34,568 bases of DNA. It comes from Synechococcus sp. M44_DOE_062 (lineage in GTDB: Bacteria > Cyanobacteriota > Cyanobacteriia > Thermostichales > Thermostichaceae). Within the stretch, counting starts at the first letter, position 1; every line of letters begins with the position of its first letter. Under the pieces are notes generated by a model. It was not told where the DNA came from and made no database searches. It was given only the letters and a program-made list of their open reading frames with translations. The stretch covers positions 1 through 34,568 of the forward strand of contig DVDX01000082.1 of assembly GCA_015295985.1 (NCBI GenBank), read 5' to 3'. The position numbers and the translations under genes were made by a program. Shown piece by piece: positions 16,571-25,021 of this stretch.

Positions 16571-18175
16571 TCAGGGCAAATGCAACTCTCGGCTAATCCG
16601 CACCATTGGCCCCAGTCCCAGTCCCGTTGGGTTTAAAGCCTGCATCTCAAACAGGGCGAGAATGTGGCGCACTTGTAGCTCTGGGCGCGCAGAATTCACC
16701 CCCATCGCCACCACCAAGCCGCAATAGCCACCCGTATCGCGGCAACGCCGTTCCCAGCGTTTGCGAGCCATGGAGTGAACAGGATCATCTTCGGGAAACT
16801 CTCCAAACAGGTGCAGGTCGCGATTGCCCGTTTGCACAATTTCCAAGTCGTAGCGATCGCCATCCAAGGGATCCACCCCTGTGTTGAAGCAAACGCCCTG
16901 GGGCCCGCCTTCCCCACGCAAATTCTCGATGAGCTGCTTTGCTTTGGATCGAGAGGTGCGTACAATCACCACCGGCAGCCCTTCTCCATTTTTCACCAGC
17001 TTGCTTTGGGGGAGGGGATGCCATTGCCCCGTGCGACGCAGCATTTCCACTGTTGTCCACGGCAAGACTCCTAGACCTATCTGTGCTCCTTCCGGCAGCA
17101 AATCATCCCGCAGCAGGGTTTGGGCAGGTTCTTCCTCCTCCCCTTCCAGCTCCAGCAGTTCTTCGGCCACGTCCGGCAGGGTGCGCACCTGCACCGCAAG
17201 GGTTGTCCCCTTCTCTTGGGGGTTGGGAATGCGATACCGACCTTGATAGGAGCGAAAGTCATCTTCCAGCTTGCGGTGGTACTGCTTGAAGAAGCGATGC
17301 AAGGCTTCCAGGGCCACCAATAAGACCGCTGCCTCATCCTCCTGCAAAGTCACGCGCAAGCCTTCCAGGGGGTGAATGGTGCCGAAGTTCGGCTCAATTT
17401 CCTCAGGATCCAGCTCTGCCAAGTCCAGATCTGGCAGTTCGTTGAGTTCAGGGTTGCGAGCTTGGAAGGTGAGATAGAGACAATCTTGCCTGAGGAAGGC
17501 TTCCTCCATTTCTTCGGGGGTATCCGGCTGACCCGCATCCCGGCGAAACTGTTTGAGAGAGGGTAGCGAGCGATAAAAAAGCACCCCATACTCCATGCCC
17601 AACCGCCCCATAACCGAGACGTAAAGGGTTTGGATATCCCAGTGCTCTAGGTCGATTGCCAGGATTTGGTGATCTGCTAGGTAATCCCAGGGGGCATCTC
17701 GCCAGAGGGTAAGGGCTTTGCTGGCCAACAGCTCAGCATAGGGTTCTGGCAGAGGGGGAGGGATCCGCTCGTTGGCCTCTTCAAAGCTCTGCAGGATCTC
17801 ATCGATTAGAGGCAATTCCGGCTGACATTCCACCTTAATGTCCAGATCGTGCAGAATGCCGCGCAAGAAAAATTGCACCTCTCGATCCCGCACGATGATC
17901 TTCTGAGGACGAGCAGGTGGGGCAGCATGGGGCCGCTCCATGGCCATGATCAAGGTTCGCACCATCGGCTCAAAGCCAGAATCGGCGGGCACCACTTCCA
18001 TGGCCCGTACCACGCCCTGAACGCCATCCACCCAAAGAATGCACTCCCCCTCTGTCTGGGATCCCATGGGCAGCGATCCGGAGAGCTTGTGGCGATCCCC
18101 TTCCCACACCGAAGGTACCTGGGGCAACTTTTGCAATCGACGAACCGTAGCGGCTGGGAGACCGGACATAGACAT
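16571..18175 (-). CDS. Cyanobacterial conserved-type protein of unknown function (possibly DUF6930-like)
   Basis: The 534-residue product is soluble and acidic, with no signal peptide or membrane helix. Recognisable stretches are an N-terminal LPQVPSVWEGDRHKL, ILWVDGVQGVVRAMEVV, IIVRDREVQFFLRGIL and LPLIDEILQSFEEAN (about 50-135). These recall the cyanobacterial DUF6930 type, although I am not certain of that name. A middle acidic region (about 240-270) is rich in Asp, Glu and Leu; a second region ends VVIVRTSRSKAKQLIENL, and a C-terminal tail contains CFNTGVDPLDGDRYDLEIVQ. I see no catalytic motif. Start is ATG at 18175; a second ATG two codons on is equally possible. Its stop abuts the insertion remnant, so the 3' untranslated part was probably altered by it. 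Confidence 0.8.
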   Translation of the reverse strand: MSMSGLPAATVRRLQKLPQVPSVWEGDRHKLSGSLPMGSQTEGECILWVDGVQGVVRAMEVVPADSGFEPMVRTLIMAMERPHAAPPARPQKIIVRDREVQFFLRGILHDLDIKVECQPELPLIDEILQSFEEANERIPPPLPEPYAELLASKALTLWRDAPWDYLADHQILAIDLEHWDIQTLYVSVMGRLGMEYGVLFYRSLPSLKQFRRDAGQPDTPEEMEEAFLRQDCLYLTFQARNPELNELPDLDLAELDPEEIEPNFGTIHPLEGLRVTLQEDEAAVLLVALEALHRFFKQYHRKLEDDFRSYQGRYRIPNPQEKGTTLAVQVRTLPDVAEELLELEGEEEEPAQTLLRDDLLPEGAQIGLGVLPWTTVEMLRRTGQWHPLPQSKLVKNGEGLPVVIVRTSRSKAKQLIENLRGEGGPQGVCFNTGVDPLDGDRYDLEIVQTGNRDLHLFGEFPEDDPVHSMARKRWERRCRDTGGYCGLVVAMGVNSARPELQVRHILALFEMQALNPTGLGLGPMVRISRELHLP

Positions 18176-18374
18176 CCAGATAAATCCAGGTAAAGAATTC
18201 AGGAGAACAACCCAATCGGCTGAGTGGGTGTGCCAAACTGAGCAGGGATCGGCCTTGGCCTCCTGTCAGCAAGACCCAGGGATCCCGCTAAGGCTGGTCT
18301 AACCACCAGTGTAGAAGCTGAGTTCGGCTTCAGCGAGAGGAGACAGCAGAGCCAAGTTCCACGGCACCCAAAAA

Positions 18375-18447
18375 AGCTGATGGTCAGATTCGAACTGACG
18401 ACCGCTCGATTACAAGTCGAGTGCTCTACCAACTGAGCTACACCAGC
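18375..18447 (-). tRNA. trnT: tRNA-Thr (anticodon UGU)
   Basis: The minus strand folds as a full cloverleaf: acceptor arm GCTGGTG / CATCAGC with one G-U pair, D arm GCTC-AGTTGGTA-GAGC, anticodon arm CTCGA-CTTGTAA-TCGAG with anticodon TGT, a 5-base variable loop, and T arm GTCAG-TTCGAAT-CTGAC. It is 73 bases with a T discriminator, and no CCA is encoded. A short T run follows directly, which may help terminate transcription. Confidence 0.97.
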
Positions 18448-18533
18448 AATTTCTGCTCACCGATTCTAGCATTTGTCCCCTGCGAACCGGGGCTCGCAGG
18501 TAAGGACGCCCAGCCGACTTCACGAGTCAGCTA

Positions 18534-19343
18534 CTACTGATCCACTGCCGGGCGAGCAATGGGAGCTAGGTAGATCACCAAAGCTCCTGCCAGAAACCCC
18601 AAGACGTTGCGCAACACTGGGATCCAATCCTGCGTGCGTGTAACCACCGGCCCGATACCGAAGGCCCCGAACAGGATAAACCACAGGGGAGAAATGAGCA
18701 AGGCCCAACGCCAGTTAAACAGCTCCTCCGCATGGCGAGGCTTGCCGGCAAACCCGAAGACAATCCCGCCCAAAATCGAGGTCACCAGCGTCAGGATCCA
18801 CTGCTCCTGAGGCAGGCCGGGTACCACACGGCAGCCCCCCTGATGAAAGCAGTGATCCAAGACCTCAACAGTCTCCAAGATGGCGCGGTGGGTGCCGTGC
18901 TCCCGCACGTAGAATTGGTTGCCAAAGCGAGATTGCAGCTCAATCCAAAAGGTACGTGGCAAGATCTCGCGCACCGCATCCCCCACATTAAACGCCAGTA
19001 AGTTGCCCCCCCTGGGATCCGCCACCATCAGAACACTGCGCTCATTCAAGCCCCAATACTCTTTCACCTGACGGCCTGGTGTTTGGTCGAACTGAGTTAG
19101 CACCCGCAGCTTCCAGCCCGTGTCTTGCTCTAACTTGTTCAGATGCTGGGCCAGTTGAGCTTCCTGATTGCTGGTCAACTGATCCGCCAAGTCCAAGACC
19201 GGCACAGGCGGCTGAGGCAACTCCATTGGCACCACCGGCAGGGCGGGTTGTGCCCAGGTCAGGGATCCCCCGCCCACCGCAATCAACAGCCCAAGGCAAA
19301 AGCCCACCCCAGCACGGAGTATTCGTTGCCACTCGATGCTCAT
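18534..19343 (-). CDS. psb32: Psb32-like TPM-domain membrane protein
   Basis: The 269-residue product has a signal peptide (about 1-31, ending in a TWAQP region). A TPM domain follows (about 47-165), with VLDLADQLTSNQEAQLAQHLNKLEQDTGWKLRV at its start, then VLMVADPRGGNLLAFNVGDAVREIL and FWIELQSRFGNQFYVREHG. Three hydrophobic segments close it (about 181-200, 213-235 and 244-262). This matches the cyanobacterial and plant Psb32/TLP18.3 type, lumenal TPM proteins tied to photosystem II repair. The extra membrane helices are consistent with that group. The gene symbol is by family resemblance. An 8-6-8 perfect palindrome lies 48-69 bases upstream of the ATG. Confidence 0.82.
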   Translation of the reverse strand: MSIEWQRILRAGVGFCLGLLIAVGGGSLTWAQPALPVVPMELPQPPVPVLDLADQLTSNQEAQLAQHLNKLEQDTGWKLRVLTQFDQTPGRQVKEYWGLNERSVLMVADPRGGNLLAFNVGDAVREILPRTFWIELQSRFGNQFYVREHGTHRAILETVEVLDHCFHQGGCRVVPGLPQEQWILTLVTSILGGIVFGFAGKPRHAEELFNWRWALLISPLWFILFGAFGIGPVVTRTQDWIPVLRNVLGFLAGALVIYLAPIARPAVDQ

Positions 19344-19390
19344 GCTGATCCCTCTCTTAGCTTTGACGCTGAGATACTGAGAAATGATGT

Positions 19391-19412
19391 TAAGAAATGT
19401 TTCAATTTCTTA
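19391..19412. promoter_or_regulatory. Perfect AT-rich inverted repeat upstream of psb32-like gene
   Basis: TAAGAAAT and ATTTCTTA face each other across six bases, giving 8-base perfect arms. The site is 48-69 bases upstream of the ATG at 19343. It has no run of T after it on either strand, so it does not look like a terminator. Its size and symmetry suit a dimeric repressor or activator. The factor is unknown. Confidence 0.45.
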
Positions 19413-19486
19413 TAGATCTATCATGCACCGGAACAAACCATTTGGCCAGAGGGATCCTGGGGGGGGAGCAGTGACAAGGGCAGTGC

Positions 19487-20641
19487 CTATATCAAGCTGG
19501 GGCTGAAGGTGCCGGCGGGGTCGAATTGCTGCTTCAGCTTGCGCATCAGAACAGCAGCCGGGCCAAAGTCATGGGCAAGAGCCTTCTTCAGAGCTGGCGG
19601 GGCCTCCAGAAGCAGGAGAAATCCGCCTGCGGACTTGAGGTAGCGCTGCAGTTGCATCAGGGATCCCACTTCTGGCTGAACCAGCCAAGCCCGCCCTAGC
19701 CCGCAGCCTCGGTGCAGTTGCACCTGAGCCCCAGGAAACAGGGTTTGAAACTGCTCCAGTGTTGCCAAGCTCTGATTGGGCAGGCACCCGAACTTGGCCA
19801 GCACTGCCCCTGAGCCGGGTTGAGGCAGGGACAGAGAGCCGGGATTCACTTCCTGCAAAGTCAGCTCTGCAGGGGCCAGCCGTCGCGTTTGGGCCATCTG
19901 TTGGGCAATCGCTCGCTCCGAGCCGTGAAAGCTGAGCCAAACCTGGGATCCCTCTGCCCTTAGCCAGAGATCCACCCCCACAGGGTCAACGGGGCCGGTC
20001 AGCACCTGCCGACACAAAACCTCCAGCTCCGGCAGGGATCCCGTGGCCAGCACAGTAGACTGAGCTGCCGGCAAGGGGTAAAGCCGCAGGCTCACCTGGG
20101 TCAAAATTCCCAAGCTGCCCAGGGATCCGGTGAACAACTTCATCAGGTCATAGCCAGCAACGTTCTTAACAACCCGCCCGCCCGCTTTGGCCACCTCCCC
20201 ATCCGCCCGCACCCAGGTCATGCCCAGCAGCAAGTCGCGGATCCCACCGTAACGCCAGCGCAGAGAACCTGTATCGGCAGTGGCAATAATGCCCCCTAGG
20301 GTAGCCCGATCCGGATAGAGGGGATCCACCGGCCACCATTGCCCCCGCTCCGCCAAAATGGATTGCAGTTCCGCCAAAGTCATGCCAGCTTCCACCGTGA
20401 CGGTGAGATCGGCAGCCGCATGGTCGATGAGCCGGCGTAAGCCACATGTGCTGAGAACCAGATCCACCGGCTCCACAGAGTGGGCCCAGCCCCATTTGCT
20501 CCCGTGCCCCAGCGGCAGCACTTTCCGCCCTTGGCACTCCTTCAGGATCCCGGCCAATTCCGAGACCGTTGACGGAGTTTGGATCGGCAAAGGATCCCCT
20601 AGATCAGATAGAAAGGTTGTCAATGAATGGGGAAAAGACAT
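19487..20641 (-). CDS. glcE: Glycolate oxidase FAD-binding subunit GlcE
   Basis: GlcE is a subunit of glycolate dehydrogenase, which handles photorespiratory glycolate. The product (384 residues from the ATG at 20641) shows an FAD-linked oxidase N-terminal domain: VLPLGHGSKWGW (about 45-55), LTVTVEAGMTLAELQSIL, YPDRATLGGIIATADTGSLRWRYGGIRD and the GGRVVKNVAGYDLMKLFTGSLGSLGILTQV core that is typical of GlcE. The C-terminal end contains MRKLKQQFDPAGTFSP, as expected for the family. The frame reaches a TTG four codons upstream (20653); ATG is preferred. The partner subunits GlcD and GlcF are not in this window. Lactate dehydrogenase-like relatives exist, but GlcE fits best. Confidence 0.92.
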   Translation of the reverse strand: MSFPHSLTTFLSDLGDPLPIQTPSTVSELAGILKECQGRKVLPLGHGSKWGWAHSVEPVDLVLSTCGLRRLIDHAAADLTVTVEAGMTLAELQSILAERGQWWPVDPLYPDRATLGGIIATADTGSLRWRYGGIRDLLLGMTWVRADGEVAKAGGRVVKNVAGYDLMKLFTGSLGSLGILTQVSLRLYPLPAAQSTVLATGSLPELEVLCRQVLTGPVDPVGVDLWLRAEGSQVWLSFHGSERAIAQQMAQTRRLAPAELTLQEVNPGSLSLPQPGSGAVLAKFGCLPNQSLATLEQFQTLFPGAQVQLHRGCGLGRAWLVQPEVGSLMQLQRYLKSAGGFLLLLEAPPALKKALAHDFGPAAVLMRKLKQQFDPAGTFSPSLI

Positions 20642-20653
20642 TGGGGGAAGCAA

Positions 20654-21130
20654 AGCAGAGATTAAAGAAGATCTTCACTTAATTTAAAGAAAAGACCTGT
20701 CCAAACCACCCCAATTCCAGGGTTATCCCACCCTACCTCAGTCTGCAGGCAACAAGAATCTCTGTCTGGAGAGATGGCCCTCAACCAGAGCTGGCCTTCA
20801 GTGTAGTACCGCCCTTGCGCAGGTCTGCCGAAAATCCCGGAACCAAAGCTCTGTTTCGCCGCTGCTCACCCAGGAAGATCCTGAAGAGATCCATAAGCCT
20901 GCACAATTTCTCTCTCCCGCGGACTATCATCTGATATCAGTGGAGAAGCCGTGCGCAGCGAAGCAGACTCCATAATTGGAAAACTTTGTAAATTCTGTAA
21001 GCAATGTAGACAGAAATAAAAAAACGGCAACAACAGAAAACGACGAACTAAGTCGAGCAAAGCAGTCTGCAAGCGCTGTGAGCGGATTGTCTGCTAGAAC
21101 AGAAGCTCTCTGTATTGGGGAAAAGCAGTC
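20654..21130. other. 477-base divergent intergenic region, glcE/ctaC promoters
   Basis: No convincing gene lies here. It separates the starts of glcE (minus) and ctaC (plus), so it should carry both promoters. A 10-base perfect palindrome CTGATATCAG sits at 20931-20940. The stretch 20970-21060 is AT-rich and reads as a likely leader of ctaC. Short open frames on the minus strand here lack coding character. Confidence 0.5.
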
Positions 21131-22099
21131 GTGAGTGCGCTGAGCAACATCATCTTGGTGGCTCTGGGGATTCTCCTGACCCTGGCTAGCCTCTGGTACG
21201 GGCAAAACCACCACCTGCTTCCCGAATCTGCCGCTGAATCTGCCCCCTTGTTCGACAGCCTCTTCAACAGCACCATGACCATTGCCACGGGGATCTTTTT
21301 GGTGGTACAGGGAGTGCTTCTCTACTGTATTGTCCGCTACCGCAAGCGACGGAATGACCAAGGCGACGGGGATCCCAATCACGGCAACGTGCTGCTGGAG
21401 ATTGTGTGGACGGCAGTACCGGCGGTGATCATTCTTTGGTTGGGCTTGGCTAGCCTAGATGTCTACCAGGCTGTTTACGGGGGTGCCGATGTGGGAGGGC
21501 ACATCCACGCGGCCATGGCGATGGAGTCTTCCCACGAAGCCGAGGCAGGGGATCCAAGCTACGCTTACACTCCTGCGGTGCTGCCTGGGAAGGACATGGG
21601 CCAGCCGGATCTGGTCGTTCAAGTTCAGGGCATGCAATATGCTTGGATGTTCACCTACCCGGATTCCGGCCTGGTGGCCAGCGAGCTGCACCTTCCTCTG
21701 AACAAGCGGGTGCGCTTGGATATGACGGCGCTGGATGTGAACCATGCCTTCTGGGTGCCGCAATTTCGCCTGAAGCAGGATGTCATTCCTGGGCGAGAAA
21801 CCCACCTGGAGTTTGTGCCCACCCAACTGGGGCAGTACCCCATCATCTGCGCAGAGCTGTGCGGCCCCTATCATGGGGTGATGGCAGGGCAATTGTTTGT
21901 GGATACGCCGGAAGCCTTCGAGCAGTGGCAGGAAGAGCAAATTTTGGCTGCTCACCCTGAGGGCAAAGCTGTGGCCTTGGCTTCCGAATCTCAGCCGTCC
22001 TCGGCATTTGCCACAGCCTACCAACAGCGCCTGGGCATTTCCCCCTCTGAGCTATCTTCCCTCCGGCTCCATTCCGGATCCCTTCCTTCTGCAGGCTAG
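21131..22099 (+). CDS. ctaC: Cytochrome c oxidase subunit II
   Basis: Subunit II carries the binuclear CuA site that takes electrons from cytochrome c or plastocyanin. The 322-residue product has an N-terminal hydrophobic segment (about 6-23), the two COX2 helices (about 50-70 and 89-110), and a beta-barrel domain with WMFTYPDSG (171-180), DVNHAFWVPQ (202-211) and the CuA ligands H205, C240, E242, C244, H248 and M251 in CAELCGPYHGVM. All CuA residues are intact. The start is a GTG at 21131. A C-terminal extension of about 60 residues beyond the barrel is Ala/Ser-rich. ctaD follows after 77 bases. Confidence 0.96.
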   Translation: MSALSNIILVALGILLTLASLWYGQNHHLLPESAAESAPLFDSLFNSTMTIATGIFLVVQGVLLYCIVRYRKRRNDQGDGDPNHGNVLLEIVWTAVPAVIILWLGLASLDVYQAVYGGADVGGHIHAAMAMESSHEAEAGDPSYAYTPAVLPGKDMGQPDLVVQVQGMQYAWMFTYPDSGLVASELHLPLNKRVRLDMTALDVNHAFWVPQFRLKQDVIPGRETHLEFVPTQLGQYPIICAELCGPYHGVMAGQLFVDTPEAFEQWQEEQILAAHPEGKAVALASESQPSSAFATAYQQRLGISPSELSSLRLHSGSLPSAG

Positions 22100-22176
22100 C
22101 TGGGAGCCCTAACATCTCTTTGGCCTGCGCTTGTGAGAATACCATTCCGCTGACGCGACACAGGAGCTTTTTGGCA

Positions 22177-23883
22177 ATGACTCAGCTACAAGACCATCCC
22201 AGACTTGCTGTCGCACCGAAGGTCGAGCTTGAACTCCCTGCTGAGCCTTGGTGGCGCTTCTTCACCTTTTCCACCGATCACAAGGTCATTGGGATCCAGT
22301 ACTTGGTGACCACCTTTTTCTTCTACTTGGTGGGGGGGGCGCTGGCGACGGCAGTGCGGGCAGAGCTGGCTACCCCAGAGGCCGACTTCCTCGGCTTTGA
22401 ACGGTACAACGGCGCCTTTACTTTGCACGCCACGATCATGATCTTCTTGTGGATTGTGCCGGCGCTGACGGGGGGCTTTGGCAACTACCTGGTGCCGCTG
22501 ATGATTGGAGCGCGGGACATGGCCTTTCCCAAGCTGAATGCAGTGGCCTTTTGGCTGGTTCCGCCCTCAGGGATCTTGCTTTTGGCCAGCTTGTTCATAG
22601 AAGCTCCGGCTGCCGGGTGGACTTCCTATCCTCCCCTCAGCTTGATCAGCGGCAAGGTGGGGGAAGAACTCTGGATCCTGAGCATTTTGCTGGCAGGAAC
22701 TTCTTCCATCTTGGCGGCAGTTAACTTCATCACCACCATCCTGAAGATGCGCATGCCTGGCATGAAGATGGAAGACATGCCGCTGTTTTGCTGGGCCATG
22801 CTGGCAGCCTCTGTTCTCACCCTCATTGCAACGCCGGTTTTGGCCGGTGCATTGATTTTGCTTAGCTTTGACCTCTTGGCAGGCACGGCCTTTTTTAACC
22901 CCAGCGGCGGCGGAGATCCGGTGGTGTATCAGCACATGTTCTGGTTCTACTCCCACCCGGCGGTTTACATCATGATCTTGCCTGTCTTCGGCATGATCTC
23001 CGAGATTTTGCCGGTGCATGCCCGCAAGCCCATCTTTGCCTACAAAGCCATCGCCTACTCCAGCTTGGCCATCTGCTTTTTGGGGTTGATCGTCTGGGCT
23101 CACCACATGTTCACCAGCGGCACCCCTGACTGGATGCGGGTGTTCTTCATGATTGCCACTATGGCCATTGCCGTCCCGACGGGGATTAAGGTGTTTAGCT
23201 GGCTGGCCACTTTGTGGGGGGGCAAAATCCACTTCCGCTCGGCCATGCTGTTTGGCCTTGGCTTTGTCTCGATGTTTGTGATCGGGGGGTTGAGCGGCAT
23301 TATTCTCGCCTCGGTGCCCTTGGATATCCACGTCCACGACACCTACTTTGTGGTGGCCCACCTGCACTATGTGTTGTTCGGGGGCAGCGTGTTCGGGATC
23401 TATGCCGGTATCTACCATTGGTTCCCCAAGATGACGGGGCGGATGTTGAACGAGTTTTGGGGACGGGTGCATTTTGTGCTGACCTTTGTCGGCTTCAACA
23501 TCTGCTTTCTGCCGATGCACAAGCTGGGCCTGATGGGGATGCCCCGCCGTGTTGCCCAATACGACCCGCAATTTGCCGATTTGAACTGGATCAGCTCGGT
23601 GGGTGCCTTTATGCTCGCCCTTTCCACCCTGCCCTTCCTGGTCAACGCCATCTACTCTTGGGTGGCCGGGCCAAAAGCTGGGGATAATCCTTGGCAGGCC
23701 CTGACGCTGGAGTGGACAACTTCTTCTCCCCCACCCCATCACAACTTCTACGGGGATCCCATTTTGCTGACTGGCCCCTATGACTACGGCTTGCACAGCA
23801 AGGAGACGCTGGACTACTTTGCGGCTCAGTTGCAAACCTTGCGGGAGCTGGCGCTGGCAGAAGCGGAGCCTACCTCTTCCTAG
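22177..23883 (+). CDS. ctaD: Cytochrome c oxidase subunit I
   Basis: CtaD is the catalytic heme-copper subunit of the aa3-type terminal oxidase. With the ATG at 22177 (AGGAG 11 bases upstream) the product is 568 residues with about twelve helices. Ligands are present: H84 and H397 for heme a, H395 for heme a3, and H260, H309 and H310 for CuB with Y264 for the His-Tyr link. They lie in the family contexts FYSHPAVYIMILP, WAHHMFTSG and HDTYFVVAHLHYVLFGG. The frame is open to a TTG at 22120, but the extra 19 residues do not resemble the family. ctaE follows after 152 bases that hold two large inverted repeats. Confidence 0.97.
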   Translation: MTQLQDHPRLAVAPKVELELPAEPWWRFFTFSTDHKVIGIQYLVTTFFFYLVGGALATAVRAELATPEADFLGFERYNGAFTLHATIMIFLWIVPALTGGFGNYLVPLMIGARDMAFPKLNAVAFWLVPPSGILLLASLFIEAPAAGWTSYPPLSLISGKVGEELWILSILLAGTSSILAAVNFITTILKMRMPGMKMEDMPLFCWAMLAASVLTLIATPVLAGALILLSFDLLAGTAFFNPSGGGDPVVYQHMFWFYSHPAVYIMILPVFGMISEILPVHARKPIFAYKAIAYSSLAICFLGLIVWAHHMFTSGTPDWMRVFFMIATMAIAVPTGIKVFSWLATLWGGKIHFRSAMLFGLGFVSMFVIGGLSGIILASVPLDIHVHDTYFVVAHLHYVLFGGSVFGIYAGIYHWFPKMTGRMLNEFWGRVHFVLTFVGFNICFLPMHKLGLMGMPRRVAQYDPQFADLNWISSVGAFMLALSTLPFLVNAIYSWVAGPKAGDNPWQALTLEWTTSSPPPHHNFYGDPILLTGPYDYGLHSKETLDYFAAQLQTLRELALAEAEPTSS

Positions 23884-23892
23884 CAGGTCGGT

Positions 23893-23988
23893 TGCCCGGT
23901 GGGTAGTCAATCCTCTGCTCACCGGGTACTCCCGTCTTAATCTTGGGATCTGGGTCAGGCTAACCCCAGCTCTTGGACGATCCCAAGA
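23893..23988 (+). other. Two strong inverted repeats between ctaD and ctaE
   Basis: The first repeat pairs CCCGGTG (23895-23901) with CACCGGG (23920-23926); a G-T and a T-A pair extend it to nine. The second pairs TCTTGGGATC (23941-23950) with GATCCCAAGA (23979-23988), a perfect 10-base stem, and encloses a smaller CTGGG/CCCAG stem. Neither is followed by a T run, so they are not plain intrinsic terminators. They would form stable RNA hairpins in the oxidase mRNA, of a kind that can stop exonucleases and set unequal subunit amounts. Confidence 0.6.
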
Positions 23989-24035
23989 AGTTTCAGGAAT
24001 TCGAGAGTTGATTTGATTTTGATTTGGACAGGAAT

Positions 24036-24638
24036 ATGCAAGGATCCCTCGCCTCTGAAATGCTGATGGTTGGCCACTCACAGGCCCACGCTGAGCACCC
24101 GGATCATCGCGTCTTCGGCATCTTGATGTTTTTGGTGGCAGAAGGCTGCTTATTTTTGGGGCTTTTCATGGCCTACCTGGCCTACAGCCTCACCGCTCCC
24201 ATCTGGCCCCCGGAGGGAACCCCAGAGCGGGAATTGCTCTTGCCTGGGATCAATACGGTGATTTTGCTCTCCAGCAGCTTTGTCATTCACAAAGCTGGGT
24301 CGGCCATCAAGGCCGATGATGTCAAGGGTCTGCGACTGTGGTTTGCCCTCACAGCCCTAATGGGGGCGATTTTCCTGGCGGGGCAACTCTATGAGTACAG
24401 CAACCTGGAGTTTGGCCTCACCACCAACCTGTTTGCCAGCACCTTCTATGTTTTAACGGGATTTCACGGTCTCCATGTGCTGGCGGGGTTGCTGTTCATT
24501 TTGGCGGTGCTCTGGCGCTCCTTTAAGCCCGGCCACTACAGCGCCCAACACCATTTTGGCGTCGAAGCTGCTGAGATCTACTGGCACTTTGTAGATGGGG
24601 TTTGGGTTGTGCTGTTTATTCTGCTCTACTTGCTCTGA
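24036..24638 (+). CDS. ctaE: Cytochrome c oxidase subunit III
   Basis: Subunit III is the third core subunit of the heme-copper oxidase. The product (200 residues from the ATG at 24036) has the conserved FLVAEGCLFLGLFMAYL helix with its buried Glu, a GQLYEY element, LTGFHGLHVLAGLLF and the final EAAEIYWHFVDGVWVVLF, all diagnostic for COX3. Five helices are seen, the short bacterial form. A TTG at 24024 would add four residues; ATG at 24036 with AGGA just upstream is preferred though the spacing is short. It closes the ctaCDE group; 383 bases follow before the convergent holA gene. Confidence 0.95.
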   Translation: MQGSLASEMLMVGHSQAHAEHPDHRVFGILMFLVAEGCLFLGLFMAYLAYSLTAPIWPPEGTPERELLLPGINTVILLSSSFVIHKAGSAIKADDVKGLRLWFALTALMGAIFLAGQLYEYSNLEFGLTTNLFASTFYVLTGFHGLHVLAGLLFILAVLWRSFKPGHYSAQHHFGVEAAEIYWHFVDGVWVVLFILLYLL

Positions 24639-25021
24639 GATCGGCCTTTACCCAATTCTGAATGGCGACGAAAAGCTATAGTCATTTCAGGTTAGGGCGG
24701 GACGCCTGGGCTGTTGAGGGAAGCCTTTGGCTCAGTACATTCAAGGTTTTAGGTGCGGATGCAGTGTCTTAGTTTGAATCAAAATAACCATTAAGTCAAA
24801 ATAGGCTCATCTATAAACCTGGGAAAATAGCTTCTTGGTTCTGGATTCCAGCTACCCTCTTCCTTTGGGAGAGGTTTCTGATGTGAGGGCTTTCTTCGTC
24901 TGGAAAAAGCAAGGGGTGAGGGCCAGGGATCCCCATCCAGAACGAGGACAGGCGGCTTGGGATGGTTTTTGGCTCATTGCCAGAGCTGTTTTCAGAACCT
25001 GAGCCATGGGGCCGAGGAAAG
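24639..25021. other. 383-base convergent intergenic region
   Basis: ctaE ends at 24638 and holA (minus strand) ends at 25022, so both run towards this gap. It contains no gene I can support. Its middle, 24740-24840, is AT-rich; the part from 24851 to 24934 is an interspersed-repeat-like element, listed separately. I see no clear intrinsic terminator for either gene. Confidence 0.5.
24851..24934 (-). repeat. Interspersed palindromic repeat of the CCCTCACCCC/CTCTCCC type
   Basis: On the minus strand the segment has the layout CCCTCACCCC ... CCTCTCCCAAAGGAAGAGG, with a hairpin of GAGAGG/CCTCTTCC arms across AAA. Repeats of this general form, CCTCACCCC followed by a CTCTCCC/GGGAGAG hairpin, are scattered in many cyanobacterial intergenic regions. 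The match is from memory; it needs a genome-wide check. One GGGATCCC lies at its edge. Confidence 0.45.

Noticed and set aside
20866-21382. Minus-strand frames in the glcE/ctaC gap and over the ctaC start
   Set aside because: They cross the conserved start of ctaC or have no recognisable protein features.
23893-23988. Intrinsic terminators between ctaD and ctaE
   Set aside because: The stems are strong but no T run follows either one, so I describe them as RNA structures of unknown role.
22567-24081. Minus-strand open frame of 504 codons opposite ctaD and ctaE
   Set aside because: Antisense to highly conserved oxidase genes, with low-complexity His/Gln/Pro content and no ribosome site. It is a by-product of GC-rich codon use.
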